From assembly GCA_929200485.1 (NCBI GenBank), contig CAKMZU010000009.1, positions 1-25,225 of the forward strand: a stretch of 25,225 bases of DNA, in the 5' to 3' direction. Position numbers and translations under genes: made by a program. This DNA is from an uncultured Gammaproteobacteria bacterium. Its GTDB lineage: Bacteria > Pseudomonadota > Gammaproteobacteria > Pseudomonadales > DT-91. The notes below the pieces were generated by a model. That model made no database searches and was not told the origin of the DNA. It saw nothing but the letters and a program-made list of their open reading frames with translations. Shown piece after piece: positions 7,236 to 14,404 of the stretch. Each line of letters opens with the position of its first letter. Positions within the stretch are counted from its first letter, which is position 1.

Positions 7236-7805
7236 ATGTGGGTCGTAAAGGTTTTAAAAATTATATGGCTACTCCTTATTATAAGCATATATCAATGTAA
7301 TGCCGGTATATTAGGTATCTACAAACATTATCGGTTTGATATCGAAGATAAAAACAGACACATATTAAATCAGACACCTTTTATTCAGCTCGCCATCCAA
7401 TATCTTTATCGTCAAAGGTATAATTTAACACATAAATTAGTGCCTCTAGTTTATCACAGTCAGTATTGTTCTGACTGCTACGACACTCTATTTGATCTGG
7501 AGGAGATCTTTCAAAAGAATGCAAGCATTCTGCCTGCAATTGGTGACTTAATATTGGTATTTAAATCATGTACTAAGTGTGAGGAAATTAAAGAAAATAT
7601 AGGAAAACTTAAGATCAAAATTAATGGAGAGCCAGTATCGAATGATAAACTGCCGTTATGTAACAAATGTAACGAATGTAAAATATGTGATCAAGAAGGT
7701 AAAAGATGTATGTTTTGTAAGAAATGTAAAGTGTGTAAGCCGGTTAGAATACTTAATAATCAAATGTTAATGCTTGAGGCTAACGAAAATGCTCCGAAAA
7801 CTTAG
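7236..7805 (+). CDS. Exported Cys-rich protein with double CxxCxxCxxC motif, unknown function
   Basis: I do not recognise this protein (189 residues from ATG 7236). This start gives a good signal peptide (MWVVKVLKIIWLLLIISIYQCNA). The frame is also open to ATG 7152, which would add 28 residues, and neither start has a clear ribosome site. The mature part has two isolated CxxC pairs (YCSDC and SCTKC). Then two units of four cysteines, each C-x2-C-x2-C-x2-C, are separated by six residues (DQEGKR) at DNA 7659-7736. Twelve regularly spaced cysteines suggest metal or cluster binding, or a disulfide-rich exported fold. The spacing is close to, but not the same as, the ferredoxin pattern with x3 before the last Cys. 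It sits next to a cobalt-uptake operon, so metal handling is a tempting guess without proof. Its end overlaps the convergent gene at 7780 by 26 bases. Confidence 0.6.
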   Translation: MWVVKVLKIIWLLLIISIYQCNAGILGIYKHYRFDIEDKNRHILNQTPFIQLAIQYLYRQRYNLTHKLVPLVYHSQYCSDCYDTLFDLEEIFQKNASILPAIGDLILVFKSCTKCEEIKENIGKLKIKINGEPVSNDKLPLCNKCNECKICDQEGKRCMFCKKCKVCKPVRILNNQMLMLEANENAPKT

Positions 7806-8130
7806 GATATGCCAATAATTGAGTACCATCGTATTTGTAGAGTAATGTGAGTTCTCTAGTACAGTTTTTCATGTGGCCTTCGTCGTATTGAAACCTTATT
7901 TTCTCACCCGATTCTGATATCGAACTAATGGCCCAGCGTTCATTTTTTCCGTCCATTTTGGGTGGCGCGATTAAATATCCGTTAAGTCCGTTAAGAAAAT
8001 CTAATGATTTAACGATTAAACTAAACTGTTGTTTTGATTGTTCATCCATCACCCAATATTTTAATCCATTTGCTGAATTAGATGTAGAATAGATTAGGAA
8101 AAAAAGTATGGTGATGCGTTTAAAATTCAT
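7780..8130 (-). CDS. Small exported hypothetical protein
   Basis: A 116-residue protein of no family I recognise. It begins with a clear signal peptide (MNFKRITILFFLIYSTSNSANG) followed by a polar, mixed-charge part with no further membrane segment and a single cysteine (MKNCTRE). This implies a soluble periplasmic or secreted protein. It is transcribed towards the Cys-rich gene and their 3' ends overlap by 26 bases, so the two messages would be complementary at their ends. It is separated from cca, which lies upstream on the same strand, by a candidate terminator, so it is probably transcribed on its own. Confidence 0.55.
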   Translation of the reverse strand: MNFKRITILFFLIYSTSNSANGLKYWVMDEQSKQQFSLIVKSLDFLNGLNGYLIAPPKMDGKNERWAISSISESGEKIRFQYDEGHMKNCTRELTLLYKYDGTQLLAYPKFSEHFR

Positions 8131-8233
8131 AATAACTTAACCGAATAGAATGCTTAGGTTTGCACACTTTGATTAAGTTCAATAGAGGCGAGACAATTTG
8201 AGCATGTGTTTGTTAATGATTTATTTCTTGGTT

Positions 8234-8257
8234 AAAAGGATCGGTTGATCCTGTTTT
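8234..8257 (-). terminator. Candidate intrinsic terminator after cca
   Basis: AGGATC and GATCCT (8237-8252) form a perfect 6-bp stem with a 4-base loop. On the minus strand it is followed by TTTT (bases 8234-8237), and A-rich sequence precedes it, so it may also work weakly in the other direction. It lies about 30 bases beyond the cca stop. Confidence 0.45.
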
Positions 8258-8282
8258 GGATAGATCAGAAGTTTACCAGTAG

Positions 8283-9509
8283 TTAATCCCAGTTGGCTTT
8301 GATCGCTGTTAACTTTTTAATTCTAAGTGCCTGTATAGCTTCGCCAATTGCAGGCCCTTTTAGGGTGCTTTCTCCCAAGTCTTTAATACTAATATTTTTG
8401 ATCCCATCAAAGCAGGCGTTAAGATAATCCGCCTGAAGATAATCATTATTTTCAAACCCTTTTCGGCCGGTTGCATCGGCTTTTGTCACGAGTAAAAACT
8501 GCTCAAGCCGTTCAGGTCGTCTAAATAGATCAAGTGATTTAAAGAGTTTAAGGATCGTGCCGGGTTTAAGTTCAAAGGCTTTATGGCTATGTAAATGATA
8601 CTCACAAACCAGCATGGCAAGTCTTTGTGCTTCTTTGGAGACGCCTAAACGTTCGGATAAGCCTTTGACCAAGGGTAAGCCACTTTTCTCATGCCCTTTG
8701 TGGCTGGGTAAAACCTTATCCGGCGTAAGCCCCTTGCCAAGATCATGCACTAAGGCGGCAAAACGAACACTGATGTTTTTACTAGTTTTTGCAATTTGAT
8801 CAAGCACCATGAGTGTGTGAATGCCAGTGTCGACCTCTGGATGCCATTTTTCGGTTTGTGGAATACCAAACAGTGCATCAATTTCAGGAAAGATACTTTT
8901 TAGTGCGCCGCACTCTCTTAGGGCTTCAAAATAGATTCTGGGATGGTCTGTTGACAAGGCTTTTTCGGTTTCTCGCCAAAGCCTTTCGGAAGATATGCTG
9001 GCAAGCTCATTGGTTTGAATCATGCTTTTCATTAAAGACATGGTTTCATCGGCGATGCGGAAACCTAATGGATAAAATCTTGCTGCAAAACGCGCAACAC
9101 GTAAAATTCGTAGAGGGTCTTCACTAAATGCAGGGGAGACATGGCGCAACATTCTGTCTTCGATATCTTTTTGGCCGTGAAACGGATCAATAATCTGGCC
9201 GTCAAGGCGCTCTGCGATAGCGTTGATTGTCAGGTCACGGCGCAGCAGGTCTTCTTCAAGCGTCACCTCAGGCGCAAAATCACAGGTAAAGCCTGTGTAG
9301 CCTATGCCTGCTTTACGCTCTTTTCTGGCTAAGGCATATTCTTCTTTGGATGTTGGATGAAGGAAGACGGGGAAATCTTTACCTACTTGAACGAAGCCCT
9401 GTTCCAGCATTTGTTCGGGTGTACTGCCGACGACCACCCAGTCTTTATCGATTACTGGCAATTCTAACAATTTGTCTCTGACTGCACCGCCGACCAGGTA
9501 GGTTTTCAT
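8283..9509 (-). CDS. cca: CCA-adding enzyme (multifunctional tRNA nucleotidyltransferase, HD domain)
   Basis: Adds or repairs the 3'-terminal CCA of tRNAs in the cytoplasm using CTP and ATP. The 408-residue product begins with the class II nucleotidyltransferase signature GGAVRD (7-12) and the metal-binding DKD pair Asp21/Asp23. It continues with RRD (90-92) for nucleotide selection and EDPLRILRVARFAAR (130-144) of the neck region. The C-terminal half has an HD phosphohydrolase domain (VHDLGKG, His255-Asp256), as in the enterobacterial enzyme, where it gives 2',3'-cyclic phosphodiesterase and phosphatase activity. Length matches the E. coli type. It lies downstream of apaH on the same strand, separated by 137 bases without a gene, and is followed by a likely terminator. 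Confidence 0.95.
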   Translation of the reverse strand: MKTYLVGGAVRDKLLELPVIDKDWVVVGSTPEQMLEQGFVQVGKDFPVFLHPTSKEEYALARKERKAGIGYTGFTCDFAPEVTLEEDLLRRDLTINAIAERLDGQIIDPFHGQKDIEDRMLRHVSPAFSEDPLRILRVARFAARFYPLGFRIADETMSLMKSMIQTNELASISSERLWRETEKALSTDHPRIYFEALRECGALKSIFPEIDALFGIPQTEKWHPEVDTGIHTLMVLDQIAKTSKNISVRFAALVHDLGKGLTPDKVLPSHKGHEKSGLPLVKGLSERLGVSKEAQRLAMLVCEYHLHSHKAFELKPGTILKLFKSLDLFRRPERLEQFLLVTKADATGRKGFENNDYLQADYLNACFDGIKNISIKDLGESTLKGPAIGEAIQALRIKKLTAIKANWD

Positions 9510-9646
9510 AAGGGTAACTATTTAGTGATTATCTTTTATTTATTGTCGGATATAAAACCGTCGGTGGCAATGTTTGGGGTCTTCACTGATTCCGCTTTCG
9601 GTTGGCTCAGAATGAGCGAAATGATTCACCAGCAAAGGTTGCGCTT

Positions 9647-10444
9647 TTAACAATGATAACGGAATATGGCCTCATCAGACAGGCGCATCATGGTTAAACA
9701 GCCACCCCAGACACAGCCGGTATCCAGCGCAAAAAGATTGGGCCATTCGCATTCGCCGTTGAGTGAGGCCCAATGACCAAAGAGTATTTTATCATCGGGA
9801 TATTTGTTTACCCGGAATTCAAACCATGGCATGGCATCGCTGGTATTATGTTCAGGCTGCATTTTGTTATTTAAATCGAGTCGATAGCTTTTATCGATAT
9901 AGCGCATACGTGTCAGATAATTCGTAATACAGCGTAGTCGAGCTGTCCCTGTGAGTGAATCATCCCAGCGGTCGGGTTGATTACCATACATATGGGTTAA
10001 GTATTCCAGATGGTTATTTTGTAGTGCGTCTGAGACTTCGTGTGCTAATGCGATGGCTTCTTCAACGCTCCAGCAGGCAGGAATACCAGCATGAACCATC
10101 GTATAGCCTTGATCGTGATGGATAAGCGGTTGCTGCCTTAGCCACTTTAAAAGTTTAGTAGCATCTTTAGCCGTTAAAATAGGCTCAAGCGTATCCCCTT
10201 TTTTAAATCGGCCATCCCCGAAGGCAACAGCTAATAGATGAAGGTCATGGTTGCCAAGGACTATTTGGCAGGCATCACCTAAATTGTAAAGAAATCTGAG
10301 GGTTTCTAATGACTCGGGTCCTCGATTAATGACATCACCGGCGCACCAGAGTTGATCTTTTTCAGGATCGAAATGGACTTCATTCAATAGCGATTTTAAG
10401 GGGGTTAAACATCCTTGTAAGTCGCCTACGGCATAAATGGTCAT
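9647..10444 (-). CDS. apaH: Bis(5'-nucleosyl)-tetraphosphatase, symmetrical (Ap4A hydrolase)
   Basis: Cleaves Ap4A symmetrically to two ADP and limits dinucleoside tetraphosphates, including Np4 caps on RNA. The metallophosphatase motifs are all present: GDLQG (7-11), GDVINRG (36-42) and GNHD (64-67), with further His residues downstream (MVHAGI and FGHW). The 265-residue length is slightly shorter than the E. coli protein. It follows apaG on the minus strand as in many gammaproteobacteria but across an unusually wide gap of 264 bases. Just beyond the stop, the +2 frame of the minus strand stays open for about 40 codons with protein-like composition. That could be a lost C-terminal tail after a frameshift or simply chance. 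Confidence 0.95.
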   Translation of the reverse strand: MTIYAVGDLQGCLTPLKSLLNEVHFDPEKDQLWCAGDVINRGPESLETLRFLYNLGDACQIVLGNHDLHLLAVAFGDGRFKKGDTLEPILTAKDATKLLKWLRQQPLIHHDQGYTMVHAGIPACWSVEEAIALAHEVSDALQNNHLEYLTHMYGNQPDRWDDSLTGTARLRCITNYLTRMRYIDKSYRLDLNNKMQPEHNTSDAMPWFEFRVNKYPDDKILFGHWASLNGECEWPNLFALDTGCVWGGCLTMMRLSDEAIFRYHC

Positions 10445-10708
10445 AAGAGGGCGTTGACAGTTAAATTCAATAGTTTGTTGCGACTTACCATTTTATCAGT
10501 CAAGTTAAAGACAGGGCTGCTTAGCTATCTAAACAAGCTGTTTTTAACGCAGAATGATGAGATTTTAAACGCAACCCAAAAGGCGCTTTTTTTATCGGCA
10601 TTCGTTTTTATTTGTTCAACTCGTCTCTCATCTGCCTTAATAATCAAAAACTTTGATGAGTCGAATGCTGACTTTACTGCTTAACGCCTTACGGTATTCT
10701 ACCGGGTC

Positions 10709-11089
10709 TTAATGAAGGTTCGCGGGGTTGGCTAATGTAAACGCAGGAATAGGCGCTTCAAGAACCTCACCATTTTCTGTTACGAAATCATAGTGCCCAT
10801 GCATAATACCTGTCGGTGTTTGCAGGATAATACCCGAAGAATACTCGAAAGATTTGCCGCTGGGAATAGTGGGTTGTTGACCAACGACGCCTTGGCCATT
10901 CACTTCCTGTATTTTTTCTGCTCCGTCAATGATCTGCCAGTAACGTGATACCAGCATGACAGGCTCGTCATTTAAATTGGTAATGCGAATTTTATAGCTG
11001 AAAACAAATCGTCCTTCTTCTGCGAGAGATTGTTTCTCATGAAAAACCGTATTAACTTCGACTTGAATATTTGCATTTTCGGCTGACAT
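10709..11089 (-). CDS. apaG: ApaG (Co2+/Mg2+ efflux-associated) protein
   Basis: A 126-residue protein of the ApaG family, a fibronectin type III-like beta-sandwich. Recognisable blocks are FSYKIRITNLNDEPVMLVSR, YWQIIDG, VNGQGVVGQQPTIPSGKSFE and PTGIMHGHYDF, the last containing the glycine- and His-rich stretch typical of the family. Its biochemical role is not settled. Genetic work links it to divalent-cation tolerance. A good ribosome site (AAGGA) precedes the ATG. Position between rsmA and apaH is the classical gene order. The gap of about 130 bases to rsmA contains no gene that I can see. Confidence 0.95.
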   Translation of the reverse strand: MSAENANIQVEVNTVFHEKQSLAEEGRFVFSYKIRITNLNDEPVMLVSRYWQIIDGAEKIQEVNGQGVVGQQPTIPSGKSFEYSSGIILQTPTGIMHGHYDFVTENGEVLEAPIPAFTLANPANLH

Positions 11090-11218
11090 AAATTTCCTTC
11101 AGGCGGCAGTGCTTCTCTTTGATCTCTTCGAATTAATTCCTGGATCTTGTAAGAAGATTCCCAGAAGCATCAGGTGAGCGCGGCCTTTTTTCTTATTCTT
11201 TTATAAACGTCTTTTTTA

Positions 11219-12034
11219 TTATATCCACTTTCTTAAGGGACTTTCTGAATCCAGTAAATCATCAATGGTATTAGTAAGTTTAACATACATCTCGACAGTT
11301 AAAGCCTCAGGTCTCAGGCTCAAATCACAGTCCAATTGCTGCATTTGTTCACGGTTTAGTATTGATTTCAGATTGTTTTTCAAGGTCTTACGGCGCTGTG
11401 CAAAACAAGCTTTCACAAGTCTAATGAATAAATCGTCATTCTGAACTGTGATTTTGAAAGGCCTCGGGGTGAGCTTTACAATGGCGGACATGACTTTGGG
11501 TTGTGGGTTAAATGCAGTGGGAGGAACCAGAAAACATTGCTCAATATCGCAGTAATACTGGCATACCACGCTGATTCGTCCATAAGCTTTGGTGCTGCTT
11601 TTGGCGGCCAGGCGTTCGACGACTTCAAGTTGCAGCATAAAGTGCATGTCTTTGATGGCCGTTTGGTAATCCAGCAGATGAAAAATCAGCGGGGTTGAAA
11701 TGTTGTATGGCAAGTTACCAATGACGCGAATGGGCTGGCCTGTAATAAGCGCATTAAAATCGAATTTGAGCGCATCAGCTTCATGAATGGTCAGAGGCTG
11801 GTTTGCAAACTTTTCCGTAAGCATGGCAACCAAATCCCGGTCAATCTCAACAGCGTCAAGTTTATTGAGCGTGTCGAGCAGTGGTGCGGTTAATGCCCCT
11901 TGCCCTGGGCCGATCTCCACCACATTATCATCAGGCTTTGGATTAATCAGTTGCACCAATCGGTTGATTAAGCCTTGATCTTGTAGAAAGTTTTGGCCGA
12001 AGCGTTTTCTGGCTCTATGGGTTTCTTTTTTCAT
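11219..12034 (-). CDS. rsmA: 16S rRNA (adenine(1518)-N6/adenine(1519)-N6)-dimethyltransferase
   Basis: Dimethylates two adjacent adenines in the 3'-terminal helix 45 loop of 16S rRNA during late 30S assembly, using S-adenosylmethionine. The 271-residue protein has the N-terminal RFGQNFLQD (11-19), the SAM-binding EIGPGQG (40-46), the acidic VEID at strand 2 and the catalytic GNLPYN (106-111). The C-terminal domain contains CFAQRRKTLKNNL, which is typical for KsgA. Loss of this enzyme gives kasugamycin resistance in relatives. It starts 25 bases after pdxA, so it is probably co-transcribed with lptD-surA-pdxA. Confidence 0.97.
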   Translation of the reverse strand: MKKETHRARKRFGQNFLQDQGLINRLVQLINPKPDDNVVEIGPGQGALTAPLLDTLNKLDAVEIDRDLVAMLTEKFANQPLTIHEADALKFDFNALITGQPIRVIGNLPYNISTPLIFHLLDYQTAIKDMHFMLQLEVVERLAAKSSTKAYGRISVVCQYYCDIEQCFLVPPTAFNPQPKVMSAIVKLTPRPFKITVQNDDLFIRLVKACFAQRRKTLKNNLKSILNREQMQQLDCDLSLRPEALTVEMYVKLTNTIDDLLDSESPLRKWI

Positions 12035-12059
12035 TACACTGTATTTCAGGCTTTGTGGG

Positions 12060-13061
12060 TTATTTGGTGGTAGACGTTGCCATGGTTAATGCTTGGTTGA
12101 TCGCAGTGAGTAAACTGCCGATGTCTGCTTTTCCGGTCCCTGCAATATCCAACGCTGTACCATGATCAACACTGGTTCGAATAATAGGCAAGCCTAAGGT
12201 AATATTCGCCGCATTGCCAAAACTTTGGTATTTCAGTACCGGTAAGCCCTGGTCATGAAACATAGCGAGGGCGCAATCGGCTTGCTTAAGAATTTTAGGC
12301 GTGAAAAGTGTATCCGCCGGGAGTGGCCCTTTAAGGTTCAAGCCTTGAGCGTTAAGCGCTGTTAATGCAGGAATGATCGTGTCGATTTCTTCTCGGCCTA
12401 AATGGCCAGATTCGCCGGCATGTGGGTTTAATCCTGCGACAACGATTTTGGGGTTGTGAATACCAAATTTGTTTTTTAGATCATTGTTCAGGATGCGACA
12501 GACTTTTTGGATTTTATCGAAGGTGATCGCTGCTGAAACGTCTTTTAACGGTAAGTGAGTTGTTACTAACGCCACTCGTAAATCACTTGAAGCAAGCATC
12601 ATCACCACCTGCTCGGTTTGGGTTTTCTCAGCAAGAAATTCGGTATGACCGGTAAAGGCAATCCCGGCGTCATTAATCACTGATTTTTGCACAGGCAAAG
12701 TGACCATGGCATCGAACAGACCACTGGTGCAGCCATCAATGGCTAGGTTAAGTTGATCTAACACATAATGCGAGTTTCGGCTGTCCAGTTTCCCGGTAAG
12801 CACAGACTGGCTTGTTGGTAGTGGCAAACACGTTATCTCGCCTTTTCTATTAGACCTTGGTTCTTGTGTTTGGAGTGTCTCTAAACTGACGGTCGATAAG
12901 GTTGGTGTCAGATTCAGCTGCTTTGCACGCTGTTTAAACAATGTTGGGCAGCCTAAGGTGATGATTTCGCAATCAAGCGCTCGTTCACAAAGCGCTATTG
13001 CAAGGTCAGGCCCTACGCCTGCGGGCTCGCCAGTGGTTAAGACTAAACGTTTTGTCATCAA
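12060..13061 (-). CDS. pdxA: 4-hydroxythreonine-4-phosphate dehydrogenase
   Basis: Oxidises 4-phosphohydroxythreonine with NAD(P) in the DXP-dependent branch of pyridoxal phosphate synthesis, feeding PdxJ. The 333-residue product shows the opening [10 protein letters not shown] and three metal-binding histidines at the expected spacing: His169 in TTHLPL, His214 in NPHAGE and His269 in [10 protein letters not shown]. The C-terminal substrate site [17 protein letters not shown] (one block) is intact. The gene starts 5 bases after the surA stop and ends 25 bases before rsmA, in the conserved order of this cluster. An upstream second Met (MMTK) makes the exact start uncertain by one codon. Confidence 0.97.
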   Translation of the reverse strand: MMTKRLVLTTGEPAGVGPDLAIALCERALDCEIITLGCPTLFKQRAKQLNLTPTLSTVSLETLQTQEPRSNRKGEITCLPLPTSQSVLTGKLDSRNSHYVLDQLNLAIDGCTSGLFDAMVTLPVQKSVINDAGIAFTGHTEFLAEKTQTEQVVMMLASSDLRVALVTTHLPLKDVSAAITFDKIQKVCRILNNDLKNKFGIHNPKIVVAGLNPHAGESGHLGREEIDTIIPALTALNAQGLNLKGPLPADTLFTPKILKQADCALAMFHDQGLPVLKYQSFGNAANITLGLPIIRTSVDHGTALDIAGTGKADIGSLLTAINQALTMATSTTK

Positions 13062-13066
13062 GCAGC

Positions 13067-14404
13067 CTAATTGGATTTAGGTGTTTCTATAACCTCAGGA
13101 TTAAAGCTTGGATCTTTAAACTCGATATAAGCATCCTGACGAATTTGATTCAGCCAGCTATCGACTTCTTCTGCCGCTTTGCGTTGATAAAGCGTTTGGA
13201 ATGCCTGGTTCTTTCTGACTTCATCAGTCACATTATGATCACGTTCGCCCAACTTTTGCACAATATGCCAGCCAAACTCTGTTTCAAAAGGCTTACTGAT
13301 TTCGTTATCTTTAAGTTTTTCCAATGTTTTCTTGAAGTTGCCGACATATTTTGCTGGCTCGGCCCAGTCAAGATCACCGCCAAGCAAGGCGGAGCCTGTG
13401 TCCTCAGAATATTCTTTGGCAATCAGGCTGAAATCTTCGCCTTTTTTAATGCGCTTATAGAGCTCATTGATTAACCGTTTGGCTTGCTTGTTGCTCCGAA
13501 CTTCAGATGGCTTAATCAAAATATGCCTTGCATGAACTTGATGGATAATTTTAGCTGCGCCACTCAAATCGTCGAGTTTTACAACATGCCACCCTGCGCC
13601 TGATTTAACAGGGGCTGAGTAATCACCCGGTTGCATATCAGGGATAATATTCGCAAAAAGTGAGGGTAATTCATCTTGAGTACGTACGCCAAGGTCGCCA
13701 TTTTCAATCGCAAAACCATCGACGGTTTGCGGGGTATTAAAGTCAGAGAATTTTCGCTTCCCTGATTTAATGTCTTTCACTGCCTGCTCAAGCGCTTTTT
13801 TGGCTTTAGGGTCTTGAGATCTTATCAATAGGTGGCTAAGTGTATATTTTGACTGGATGCGTGATTTACCTTCCTCAGATTTTAAATATTCATCAATAGC
13901 CTGTTCACTGATATTAATGCGGTTACGTAAAAACCCCTGTTGAACCTGTTGTATGATGAGCTCTTTCTTTAGTTGATCTCTGATTTGCTGGGTGGTCTGC
14001 CCGCGCTTTTGGGCCTCAAGGATAAATTCTTCCAGAGTAAAGCCTTTGGATTTAGCTAATTGGCTCATGGATTGTGTTAGCTGTTCTTCAGAGACTTGAA
14101 CTCCGACCCGATTGGCCATTTGTAATTGGATACGCTCAAGGATAAGGTTATTGATCGTGGCTTTTTTAATGGTAGCCTCATCCGGCATTGGCTGGTCTTG
14201 CGCTGCAATATTTTTTAGCACCTGGGCTTTGGCATCCTCATAGTCACTTTGGGTAATCACATCATCATCGACGATGACCAAAATTTTGTCGATGCCTACG
14301 TAGGCAGCCATCGATACTTGAGGAAGCCAGCAACTCGCAAAACTCAGAAATAGCGTGGCGGCAATAAGGGTTGCTCTATAAATATGTGTCAATTGTCGGG
14401 CCAT
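13067..14404 (-). CDS. surA: Periplasmic chaperone and peptidyl-prolyl isomerase SurA
   Basis: Escorts unfolded outer-membrane proteins, including the LptD made by the neighbouring gene, through the periplasm to the BAM complex. The 445-residue protein has a long signal peptide ending near LPQVSMA. An N-terminal chaperone domain starts with [20 protein letters not shown], and two parvulin domains follow at about 187-280 ([10 protein letters not shown]) and 290-388 ([10 protein letters not shown]), then a C-terminal helix. Domain number and length match E. coli SurA. Its ATG overlaps the lptD stop by one base (TAATG), which indicates translational coupling, and pdxA follows after 5 bases. Confidence 0.96.
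   Translation of the reverse strand: MARQLTHIYRATLIAATLFLSFASCWLPQVSMAAYVGIDKILVIVDDDVITQSDYEDAKAQVLKNIAAQDQPMPDEATIKKATINNLILERIQLQMANRVGVQVSEEQLTQSMSQLAKSKGFTLEEFILEAQKRGQTTQQIRDQLKKELIIQQVQQGFLRNRINISEQAIDEYLKSEEGKSRIQSKYTLSHLLIRSQDPKAKKALEQAVKDIKSGKRKFSDFNTPQTVDGFAIENGDLGVRTQDELPSLFANIIPDMQPGDYSAPVKSGAGWHVVKLDDLSGAAKIIHQVHARHILIKPSEVRSNKQAKRLINELYKRIKKGEDFSLIAKEYSEDTGSALLGGDLDWAEPAKYVGNFKKTLEKLKDNEISKPFETEFGWHIVQKLGERDHNVTDEVRKNQAFQTLYQRKAAEEVDSWLNQIRQDAYIEFKDPSFNPEVIETPKSN

Noticed and set aside
8813..9127. Plus-strand 104-codon frame inside cca
   Set aside because: Antisense shadow of the cca coding sequence, whose motifs are complete.
10454..10684. Plus-strand 76-codon frame between apaH and apaG
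   Set aside because: TTG start, composition unlike the small exported genes, no homology I recognise, and it stands opposite to the direction of both neighbours. The 264-base gap may hold something else, but nothing I can support.
12998..13474. Plus-strand 158-codon frame opposite pdxA and surA
   Set aside because: Antisense shadow across two intact genes. Length reflects codon bias of the opposite strand.
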